From NCBI GenBank assembly GCA_030149625.1, contig JASLHP010000012.1, positions 1-11,122 on the forward strand: a stretch of DNA of 11,122 nt, read 5' to 3'. This DNA is from Solirubrobacteraceae bacterium. GTDB taxonomy: Bacteria > Actinomycetota > Thermoleophilia > Solirubrobacterales > Solirubrobacteraceae. The first letter of the stretch is position 1. Each line of letters starts with the position of its first letter. Below, piece after piece: positions 6,540 to 11,122 of the stretch. The position numbers and the translations under genes were made by a program. Under the pieces are notes generated by a model. That model was not told where the DNA came from. It saw nothing but the letters and a program-made list of their open reading frames with translations, and ran no database searches.

Positions 6540-7864
6540 GCACTCAAACCGTAGAGAGCCCTGCTCGGCAGCGGACGCGCTCGTGCGCAACCGCGCTCGT
6601 CTGCCATCGCTGCGCGAACAGCTATCCGCTCGAGCAGCCGGTCTTCGCCTGCCCCGACTGCGGCAAGGGGCTCGACGTCGTCTACGACTACGAGCTTGCC
6701 GCACGCCACTTCCGCGATGTGCCGGGCACGGAGCGCCCGCAGAACATCTGGCACTTCGAGGAGCTGCTGCCGATCGTCGACGCGTCGGCGCAGGCGCGCG
6801 TGGGGCGCCACTCGGGCTACACCCCGCTGATCCGCGCCGACCGCCTCGGCGCCGAGCTGGGGCTGAGCAATCTGTACCTGAAGGACGACTCCAGCAATCG
6901 CCCGAGCCTGTCCTACAAGGACCGGGTCGTCTCGATGTCGGTGGCGAGGCTGCTCGAGCGCGGCGGCACCGAGATGGGCTGCGTCTCGACGGGCAACGTC
7001 GGCACCGCGGTCGCATCCTTGGCCGCGAAGGCCGGCGTCGACGCGTACATCTTCTACCCGAATGCCCTCGAGAACACGAAGGCGCAAGCGTGCATGGCGC
7101 TCGGCGCGAAGGTCTGCCAGGTCGAGGGCAACTACGACGAAGCCAACAAGCGCTGCCGCGAAGTCGCCGAACGCACCGGCATGGACTTCGCGAACATCAC
7201 GCTCAGACCGTTCTACGCCGAGGGCGCCAAGACGGCCGCATTTGAGATCGTCGAGCAGCTCGACTGGCAGTCGCCCGATCACATCGTCACGGCGGCCGCC
7301 GGCGGCACGCTCTCCTCGCGCCTGCACAAGGGCCTCGTCGAGCTGCAGCTGATGGAGCTCGCGGAGACCGAGGCGACGCGCATCCACATCGCACAGCCGA
7401 GCGGCTGCAACCCGATCGCGAGCGCGATCCTCGCCGAGGAGGCGGAGATACACGCCGTCAAGCCAGAGACGGCGGCCCACTCGCTGGCGATCGGCAACCC
7501 CGGCGACGGCTACCTGGTGATCGATGCGGTGCGCAAACGCGGCGGCACTGGCGGCTTCGCCAGCGACCCAGAGATCTTCGCCGGCATCGACCTGCTGGCG
7601 GCGACCGAGGGACTGTTGACCGAGCCAGCCGGCGGCACCACGATCGCGGTCCTCGAGAAACTGGCTGCCACCGGGCGCTTCGCCCCCGACGACACGGTCG
7701 TGGCGATCATCACCGGCAACGGGCTGAAGACGCTCGACGACCACCCGCCGAAGTCGTGGCCGGACAAGATCGACTGCGAGCTCGACGCGATGGTGGCGGC
7801 ACTCGGCGAGCTCAAGCGCGGCGGCACGCTCGTGGACAGCGCGCGCGAGCAGCTGCACTTCTAG
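6536..7864 (+). CDS. thrC: Threonine synthase, PLP-dependent, with N-terminal zinc ribbon
   Basis: This is a fold-type II PLP enzyme of the threonine synthase family, which converts O-phosphohomoserine to threonine and phosphate. The 442-aa protein opens with a rubredoxin-like zinc ribbon (Cys23/26 and Cys39/42), then PLIRADRLGAELGL (97-110) and the PLP-lysine motif SLSYKDR (Lys128; the common form is SFKDRG). It continues with STGNVGTA (151-158), the phosphate-binding loop AAAGGTLS (253-260), the TEPAGG motif (362-367) and TGNGLK (393-398). The start is the ATG at 6536 inside the ATGA overlap with the upstream stop; the frame is open further back but that stretch is antisense-like shadow of the synthetase gene. 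Coupling to a synthetase-like gene rather than to hom or thrB is unusual. Pro-Ser-Leu-Ser-Tyr in place of the usual PTGSFKD suggests a diverged substrate loop, so a related beta-replacement enzyme (for example cysteate-synthase-like) is a less likely alternative. Confidence 0.85.
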   Translation: MSTQTVESPARQRTRSCATALVCHRCANSYPLEQPVFACPDCGKGLDVVYDYELAARHFRDVPGTERPQNIWHFEELLPIVDASAQARVGRHSGYTPLIRADRLGAELGLSNLYLKDDSSNRPSLSYKDRVVSMSVARLLERGGTEMGCVSTGNVGTAVASLAAKAGVDAYIFYPNALENTKAQACMALGAKVCQVEGNYDEANKRCREVAERTGMDFANITLRPFYAEGAKTAAFEIVEQLDWQSPDHIVTAAAGGTLSSRLHKGLVELQLMELAETEATRIHIAQPSGCNPIASAILAEEAEIHAVKPETAAHSLAIGNPGDGYLVIDAVRKRGGTGGFASDPEIFAGIDLLAATEGLLTEPAGGTTIAVLEKLAATGRFAPDDTVVAIITGNGLKTLDDHPPKSWPDKIDCELDAMVAALGELKRGGTLVDSAREQLHF

Positions 7865-7896
7865 CGCCCGCGCGAGACTCACCCGCAACGGCCGGG

Positions 7897-7902
7897 TATA
7901 AC
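7897..7902 (+). promoter_or_regulatory. -10 box for leaderless transcription of the SCP2-like gene
   Basis: TATAAC at 7897-7902 (5/6 to consensus) ends exactly 8 nt before the ATG at 7911, the same spacing as the box in front of the LeuRS-like gene. At 7874-7879 GAGACT keeps only GAC of the -35 consensus. A 5-bp inverted repeat (ACCCG 7881-7885, CGGGT 7893-7897) overlaps the box and could be an operator or the end of the thrC transcript. Confidence 0.5.
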
Positions 7903-7910
7903 CAGGCGCG

Positions 7911-8336
7911 ATGGCAAGTCCGTTTGCATCGCCTGAGGAGTTCCGCGAGGTGCTCGATCGGATCTTGCGCCTGCTCAGCGAGGATCCGGAGATCGGCCCG
8001 CGGCTGCGCGCGGCGGACGTGCCGCGCCGCCTCGAGTTCGACGACCTGCGGCTCGTGTTGAACCTCAGAGCCGGCCGGCCGCACGAGCGGGAGAACCTGT
8101 GGTGGACATGGCACGACGACGTCGAGTGGACACCGCGCGTGCGGATGACGATGTCCTCGGAGACCGCCAACCGCTACTTCCAGGGACGCGAGAACTTCGC
8201 CTACGCGATCGCCAGACGTCACATCAGGACCAGCGGCGATCTCCGCGCGGCGCTCGAGCTGATCCCGATCATCAAACCGATCTACGCGCGCTATCGCGCG
8301 CTCGTGACCGCTGAGTATCCCCACCTGCGCGTGTAG
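7911..8336 (+). CDS. Small SCP2-like (sterol carrier protein 2 domain) protein
   Basis: The 141-aa protein has no signal peptide and no membrane segment, so it is probably cytoplasmic. The pattern resembles an SCP2-type lipid-binding domain. An N-terminal helix (EEFREVLDRILRLLSEDPEIG, about 9-29) leads to beta-strand-rich segments (DDLRLVLNLRAG, NLWWTWHDDVEW, PRVRMTMSSETANRYFQG). The C-terminal signature-like stretch IRTSGDLRAALELIPII (105-121) resembles the SCP2 G-x-G/SGDL block, and a closing helix carries KPIYARYRALV. SCP2 domains bind hydrophobic ligands such as sterols, fatty acids or acyl-CoAs; the ligand here is unknown. It begins 46 nt after thrC and probably has its own leaderless start, so co-function with thrC is not implied. 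The family call rests on pattern recognition only. Confidence 0.6.
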   Translation: MASPFASPEEFREVLDRILRLLSEDPEIGPRLRAADVPRRLEFDDLRLVLNLRAGRPHERENLWWTWHDDVEWTPRVRMTMSSETANRYFQGRENFAYAIARRHIRTSGDLRAALELIPIIKPIYARYRALVTAEYPHLRV

Positions 8337-8337
8337 C

Positions 8338-8357
8338 AGCGCCAAGGCCCAGGCGCT
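8338..8357. terminator. Hairpin between convergent genes
   Basis: AGCGCC (8338-8343) and GGCGCT (8352-8357) form a perfect 6-bp stem with an 8-nt loop in the 36-nt gap between the SCP2-like stop and the hydrolase stop. Being symmetric, it could limit transcription from both sides. There is no T-run on either strand, so it is a weak terminator candidate. Confidence 0.3.
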
Positions 8358-8372
8358 CGATCGATCCCCGGC

Positions 8373-9431
8373 TCACGTCGGCGCGAGCGCGAGCAGCTGT
8401 TCGCTCAGCTTCGGGCCAAAGATCGCAGGCAGGCTGGGGGCGGCGCGGAGCAGTACGCGCGCGGCGCTGCGCGCCTTGTGGGAGTCGGTGTAGAGCTCGC
8501 TGTCGAAGTCACCGCGCCCGGCGCACGGCAGCTCCGCGCGGTCGCCGGCCATGAAGCCGTAGTAGAAGACGTGCGTCGGCGCGGTCGCTGGGATCAGGCC
8601 ATTGACCAGATACGAGGCATCGCGCGCCTGCCGCGCTTCGCCGCGCAACTGGCCGTCAGCGCAGTAGTAGGCACCGATCTCGGTGAACCAGATCTGGCTG
8701 CCCTCGCCGCCGTGCGGCAGCGCCTGCTCGATTTCGAGGACGGCGGCGTCGTCATGCGCCTGCACCGAGTAGTAAGGGTGGATGCCCCAGATAGCGGGAG
8801 CGAAGCTCAGGACCGAGACATACGCCTGCTCGTAGGCGACGACGCCCGGCCGGTCTTCGAAGTCCCCCGCGATCACCTGGCAGTCGCGAAGCTCGCAGAT
8901 CGAGTTGGCCCAATTCGCGATCTCGCCGGCTTTGACGGCAGTCTCAGCGCCTTGGTCGTTCGGCTCGTTCCATGCCTCGACGTACGCGATCGGGCTACCG
9001 GCCTGAGCGGCGTCCTCGAGGATCGCTTCGAGACCTCGAGCGTATTCTCCGGCGGAGCCCGGATACGCGTGCGTGTAGCTGGTCAGCGCAATCACCGGAG
9101 CGAGACCGAGGCTGCGCACGTCCCGCAGCCACGCTTCGAAGCGTTCGCGGTAGTCGCCGTGCGCGCTCGGGCCATCGCTCGCTTCGCCCATCGCGTCCCA
9201 TTGGAGCGCGTAGCGGGCCATCGAGAGCTGGCCGAGCCACGTGGCCCGGAACGAGCTCACAAACGAGCTGCGCTCGAACGAGCCATCCCAGGCGGGAAGA
9301 CTCTGGTCGGAGATGCCGTCCACGTGACGGGCGCCCGCGACGGCCGACGCAGTGGCGAGCAGGCCGAACGCGAGCGGTGCCAGACACGCGCCGAGCGCGC
9401 ACCTGTACAGCCGCCTACCGCGCGCCAGCAT
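8373..9431 (-). CDS. Secreted glycoside hydrolase-like protein (clan GH-A TIM barrel)
   Basis: The 352-aa protein begins with a Sec-type signal peptide: basic n-region RGRRLYR (4-10), hydrophobic core ALGACLAPLAFGLLATASA (12-30) and a small-residue cleavage zone near AVAGA (30-34). The mature part looks like a (beta/alpha)8 glycosidase of clan GH-A. The strand-4 motif EAWNEPND (152-159) offers Glu156 as acid/base, GIHPYY (216-221) follows on a later strand, and WFTEIGAYYC (248-257) offers Glu251 as nucleophile. Polysaccharide hydrolysis outside the cell is inferred; family (GH5, GH39 or similar) and substrate are not resolved. No carbohydrate-binding module or anchor is seen. I chose the ATG at 9431 because it opens directly onto the signal peptide; the frame is open to 9713, but that extension would run into vapC and has no signal character. 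The Cys pairs of the mature part could form disulphides. No neighbouring sugar transporter or regulator is visible. Confidence 0.68.
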   Translation of the reverse strand: MLARGRRLYRCALGACLAPLAFGLLATASAVAGARHVDGISDQSLPAWDGSFERSSFVSSFRATWLGQLSMARYALQWDAMGEASDGPSAHGDYRERFEAWLRDVRSLGLAPVIALTSYTHAYPGSAGEYARGLEAILEDAAQAGSPIAYVEAWNEPNDQGAETAVKAGEIANWANSICELRDCQVIAGDFEDRPGVVAYEQAYVSVLSFAPAIWGIHPYYSVQAHDDAAVLEIEQALPHGGEGSQIWFTEIGAYYCADGQLRGEARQARDASYLVNGLIPATAPTHVFYYGFMAGDRAELPCAGRGDFDSELYTDSHKARSAARVLLRAAPSLPAIFGPKLSEQLLALAPT

Positions 9432-9445
9432 GCTCCATGAGCCCG

Positions 9446-9451
9446 AGTGTA
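9446..9451 (-). promoter_or_regulatory. Candidate -10 box of the hydrolase gene
   Basis: The minus strand reads TACACT at 9451-9446, 14 nt before the ATG at 9431, implying a 5' leader of about 7 nt. An out-of-frame ATG at 9438 lies where transcription would start and would encode only 7 codons. The only purine-rich element (GGAG) is too close to the start codon to act as a Shine-Dalgarno. Confidence 0.35.
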
Positions 9452-9546
9452 GAAGTCGCTCTCGTTGGATTCGCTGAGCCCCCACCAGCGGCGTGCCTTG
9501 CGCGAGGCAGTTCGAGTAGGCCGATGCCAACGAAACGATGCTGGTG

Positions 9547-9942
9547 CTATGCCGGTGCGAGTGGGTTGAGCTCGTGGGCGCTCGCGGCTGCGTGTAGATC
9601 TGCGTCATAGACGAAGATGGCCCCGAGGTCCTCTCGCATAGTGAGCGCCGTGGCGAGATGGATTGCGTCCATCGCGCGCAGCGGCGGCGTATGCTCGCCC
9701 GTAGCAAGCTCAATGACCTGCGGGGTGAGCGGGATCAGCATGATTCGCTCGAGTGCCGCGGTGGCACGATCGAGTACGTCCTCATCGCCGATGCGCCTTG
9801 CGGTGCAAATCGCCTCGACGCGAATCAGCTCGCTGGCGACGCGCACTGGCCACTCCCCGAGCGCAGCGCGGAACGCGTCCGTCTCTGGCTCGGCCTTGAA
9901 CAGCTTCACTAGCGCTGAGGCATCGAGGTAAGCAGCCCTCAC
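9547..9942 (-). CDS. vapC: VapC-family PIN-domain toxin
   Basis: PIN-domain ribonucleases of toxin-antitoxin modules cleave RNA using Mg2+ held by acidic residues. The 131-aa protein has all the expected positions: Asp7 in YLDASALVKLF, Glu43 in RVEAICTA, Asp92 in MDAIHLATA and Asp113 in VYDADL. The length is typical for VapC (about 130). The start is the GTG at 9942, which overlaps the antitoxin stop by 4 nt (GTGA), the usual TA arrangement. An alternative GTG at 9957 would add five residues and a 19-nt overlap. With all catalytic residues intact it looks functional. The RNA target cannot be predicted. Confidence 0.9.
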   Translation of the reverse strand: MRAAYLDASALVKLFKAEPETDAFRAALGEWPVRVASELIRVEAICTARRIGDEDVLDRATAALERIMLIPLTPQVIELATGEHTPPLRAMDAIHLATALTMREDLGAIFVYDADLHAAASAHELNPLAPA

Positions 9943-10253
9943 TCTCCGCGAACCCACCGCAAAGCGCGCGTCGCGACCAGATCCCCCGCCTGCCGCTCGC
10001 TCGTCGATGGAGTTATGTCGAGCAGGTCCCCCCGGCCGGGTCTCGCTCCATAGCGCTCGCCAAGCTCTGCCCGCAGCCGCGATGCCTCGTCGGCATCGGC
10101 GAGCACGGCCCGCGCTCCCCGCAGCGTCAAAGCCCGGATCTGAGCGGCAGCGGACCGCGTCTCTCTCCGTTCCAGCAGCGGCTCGGTCAGCGCGAGCGCG
10201 CGTTCCACCTCAGGATCGCGATCCACTCCTAGGCGAGGGTGACGAGCAGCCAC
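9939..10253 (-). CDS. Ribbon-helix-helix antitoxin paired with the VapC toxin
   Basis: The protein is 104 aa from the GTG at 10253. The N-terminal stretch AARHPRLGVDRDPEVERAL followed by RETRSAAAQIRALTLRGARAVL looks like a short beta strand and two helices of a ribbon-helix-helix DNA-binding domain. It resembles actinobacterial antitoxins that begin with a basic HPRINV-like strand. The C-terminal half (about 55-104), rich in charged residues, would wrap the toxin. It overlaps vapC by 4 nt, so the two are co-translated; RHH antitoxins normally repress their own operon. I prefer GTG 10253 because it places the RHH strand at the N-terminus and lies 7 nt after a TACCAT box (10266-10261). The alternative ATG at 10283 adds 10 residues. 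The pairing with VapC is secure from position; the fold is inferred. Confidence 0.72.
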   Translation of the reverse strand: MAARHPRLGVDRDPEVERALALTEPLLERRETRSAAAQIRALTLRGARAVLADADEASRLRAELGERYGARPGRGDLLDITPSTSERQAGDLVATRALRWVRGE

Positions 10254-10260
10254 ACCAAGA

Positions 10261-10266
10261 ATGGTA
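10261..10266 (-). promoter_or_regulatory. Candidate -10 box of the minus-strand TA operon
   Basis: The minus strand reads TACCAT at 10266-10261 (4/6 to consensus), 7 nt before the GTG at 10253, giving a leaderless start. A second candidate, TATGCT at 10284-10279, overlaps the alternative ATG and would give a leader of about 20 nt to the GTG. Neither has a clear -35. Confidence 0.3.
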
Positions 10267-10312
10267 GCACTCGCCTGTAGCATAGAATTGCGTGCGCAAC
10301 GTCGGGGGAACC

Positions 10313-10417
10313 GCGGTTGTCTGGTGGTACGTCGCGTTCGGGCGGCGGTGGCGATCCGCGGTAGGCGTGCTTGACCCAGCGTCCGCGTACGGTAACCGCC
10401 GCAACCCTGAGCGGCAC
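10313..10417 (-). pseudogene. Possible 5' relic of a RES-domain toxin gene
   Basis: From a GTG at 10417 the minus strand encodes 35 residues including RGRWVKHAYRG and SPPPPERDVPPDNR. This resembles the start of actinobacterial RES-domain (NAD-degrading toxin) proteins, where such a segment precedes a GRWQRG-like block. After DNR the expected continuation is lost; the frame then runs without family resemblance to 10229, across the present antitoxin start. The GTG follows an upstream stop after one base (TGA-C-GTG), a typical operon junction. I recognise this only by pattern; it could be chance coding in GC-rich DNA. Confidence 0.3.
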
Positions 10418-10418
10418 G

Positions 10419-10511
10419 TCAGCTTGCGCCTGGGTCCTCGAGGCCGGAGATCAGGCGGGCAACCGCTCGGTAGTCGCCCCAAGCCGTCGTGAAATCGACA
10501 GAATCCCGGCA
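10419..10511 (-). pseudogene. Possible 3' relic of the partner antitoxin gene
   Basis: The minus-strand frame ending at TGA 10421-10419 is open for 30 codons back to 10511 and includes WGDYRAVARLISGLEDPGAS at its end. The stretch reads like the C-terminus of an Xre/MbcA-type antitoxin, and it sits directly before the possible RES start. Upstream of 10511 the frame is closed by a stop, with another TGA further up. No start or N-terminal domain remains. Confidence 0.25.
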
Positions 10512-10591
10512 TCAAGGGGACAGACGATCGTATGCGGACGAGCATCGAAGTCGCCGAGCGCAGACAGCGAATCGTCAATAGCGTGGGTACT
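10512..10591. other. Non-coding spacer with no recognised gene
   Basis: Between the relic frames and the plus-strand vapB promoter there is no reading frame with family resemblance on either strand. A 52-codon minus-strand frame crosses it, but its third codon positions are visibly less GC-rich than in the real genes nearby and it matches nothing I know. It is best read as decayed sequence. Confidence 0.4.
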
Positions 10592-10603
10592 CGATGCCGA
10601 TGC
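10592..10603 (+). repeat. Tandem CGATGC repeat next to the vapB -10 box
   Basis: CGATGC occurs twice back to back at 10592-10603, directly abutting the TATCAT box. An inverted copy, GCATCG, lies at 10542-10547. Short repeated hexamers at a TA promoter are the kind of site an RHH antitoxin dimer would bind. Confidence 0.35.
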
Positions 10604-10609
10604 TATCAT
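10604..10609 (+). promoter_or_regulatory. Candidate -10 box of the plus-strand vapBC operon
   Basis: TATCAT (5/6 to consensus) ends 10 nt before the vapB ATG at 10620, so the mRNA would be leaderless or carry only 2-4 leader bases. No Shine-Dalgarno precedes the ATG, in contrast to the strong GGAGGA before the downstream vapC. Confidence 0.45.
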
Positions 10610-10619
10610 TCTGCAAGCA

Positions 10620-10847
10620 ATGGCAAACTTGCTTGTGCGTGACCTGCCCGATGATGTTCACCGTGCCCTGCACCGCAGGGCGAAGTTGCACGGGCAGTCC
10701 CTGCAGCAGTACCTAGCGAGCGAATTGACGAGGATCGCCACGCGCCCCCGCTTGGCTGAAGTTTTGGACCGCATCGATCGAAGGGCCGGAGGCGAAGTAG
10801 GACTCGCGCGCGCGGCGCAGGATCTGACGGAGGAGCGCGGGGGTTGA
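10620..10847 (+). CDS. vapB: VapB/FitA-type ribbon-helix-helix antitoxin
   Basis: This 75-aa protein is an antitoxin that binds and neutralises the VapC encoded next and probably represses its own promoter as an RHH dimer. MANLLVRDLPDDVHRALHRRAKLHG (residues 1-25) is the strand (NLLVRDLP) and first helix of the FitA/VapB family, and QSLQQYLASELTRIA (26-40) is the second helix. The rest (TRPRLAEVLDRIDRR and following) forms the toxin-binding tail. The start is the ATG at 10620. The frame is open back to a TTG at 10371, but the extra 83 residues have no RHH context and lie over the relic region. The stop overlaps the vapC start by 4 nt (TTGA). Confidence 0.9.
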   Translation: MANLLVRDLPDDVHRALHRRAKLHGQSLQQYLASELTRIATRPRLAEVLDRIDRRAGGEVGLARAAQDLTEERGG

Positions 10848-11122
10848 TCGTGGTCGATGCGAGCGTGCTCGCGAACGCCATCGCCGACGACGAGAGCGAC
10901 GGGCGCGTTGCGCGGGAGGCGCTGCGTGCGGCGAAGGACCTCGCGGCACCGGATCTCGTTGACATCGAGACGGTCTCGGCGCTGCGCAGGCGCTGGCTCG
11001 CCGGCACGCTCACCGAGGAGCGATTTGCCGCGGCGGTTGGCGACCTCGAAGATCTCGATCTGGATCGTTACCCCGCTTTGCCGCTGATGCGTCGCGTCTT
11101 CGAGCTGCGAGCCGATCTCAGC
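10844..11122 (+). CDS. vapC: VapC-family PIN-domain toxin, 3' end cut by window edge
   Basis: This encodes a PIN-domain endoribonuclease toxin paired with the upstream antitoxin; 93 residues are visible. The TTG start at 10844 gives the classical N-terminus MIVVDASVLANAIADD with Asp5 of the active site. It is preceded by GGAGGA (10829-10834) at 9 nt spacing, a near-perfect Shine-Dalgarno. The second acidic residue is Glu42 in VDIETVSALRRR. The window ends after LRADLS, just before the block (usually YDAAYVALAE) that carries the remaining acidic residues, so integrity of the catalytic site cannot be confirmed. A GTG at 10850 is a possible but less well placed start. It shares little sequence with the VapC at 9547-9942 beyond PIN motifs, so the two modules are not a recent duplication. 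Confidence 0.9.
   Translation, partial: MIVVDASVLANAIADDESDGRVAREALRAAKDLAAPDLVDIETVSALRRRWLAGTLTEERFAAAVGDLEDLDLDRYPALPLMRRVFELRADLS

Noticed and set aside
6032..8170. Long minus-strand frame of 712 codons opposite the synthetase, thrC and SCP2-like genes
   Set aside because: It is antisense to genes with clear family motifs, contains no recognisable domain and has the Arg/Ala-rich composition typical of shadow frames in GC-rich DNA.
9432..9713. Upstream extension of the hydrolase frame
   Set aside because: It overlaps vapC on the same strand and would bury the signal peptide about 94 residues inside the protein.
10371..10619. Plus-strand frame joined in phase to vapB from a TTG
   Set aside because: The 83 extra residues do not belong to the RHH family and overlap the minus-strand relic; vapB has its own -10 box and ATG.
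1..11122. CRISPR array, insertion sequence, tRNA or rRNA genes
   Set aside because: No regularly spaced repeats, transposase motifs with terminal inverted repeats, or tRNA/rRNA signatures were seen on either strand.

Overview
The window is GC-rich throughout, has almost no intergenic space, uses ATGA/GTGA/TTGA stop-start overlaps and carries several -10-like boxes placed directly in front of start codons. These traits, a CBS-less GuaB3-type IMP dehydrogenase and an S9 protein with an acidic N-terminal extension point to a high-GC Actinomycetota genome, plausibly Thermoleophilia/Solirubrobacterales. The phylum is fairly secure; the class is an inference.

Region 1 (1-4052, minus strand) is a housekeeping block transcribed right to left: guaB3, guaA, rplM, rpsI. 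GuaB3 (IMP to XMP) and GuaA (XMP to GMP) are consecutive steps of guanine nucleotide synthesis, and their genes overlap by 8 nt. After guaA comes a 73-nt gap with a TATAGT box and a terminator-like hairpin. It is followed by the usual ribosomal pair L13-S9, overlapping by 1 nt. S9 runs off the left edge and carries about 150 extra N-terminal residues rich in Asp, Glu and Ala.

Region 2 (4053-4238) is a divergent promoter region between guaB3 and the plus-strand operon.

Region 3 (4239-8336, plus strand) holds a leucyl-tRNA-synthetase-like gene, a threonine synthase gene overlapping it by 4 nt, and a small SCP2-like protein. The synthetase-like protein keeps HIGH and KMSK. However, its leucine-pocket block and editing threonines are altered, and it lacks the C-terminal tRNA-binding domain. 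It is the most unusual protein here: either a divergent sole LeuRS or a repurposed paralogue. The synthetase-like gene and the SCP2-like gene both have a -10 box ending exactly 8 nt before ATG, as in leaderless mRNAs.

Region 4 (8373-9431, minus strand) encodes a secreted clan GH-A-like glycoside hydrolase, convergent with the SCP2-like gene.

Region 5 (9547-11122) is a toxin-antitoxin island: an RHH antitoxin plus VapC PIN toxin on the minus strand, then a second VapB plus VapC pair on the plus strand, the latter cut by the window end. The roughly 370 bp between the two divergent modules holds no intact gene, but it contains two short minus-strand open stretches joined stop-to-start that look like debris of a third module, possibly RES type. 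No tRNA, rRNA, insertion sequence or CRISPR array was seen.
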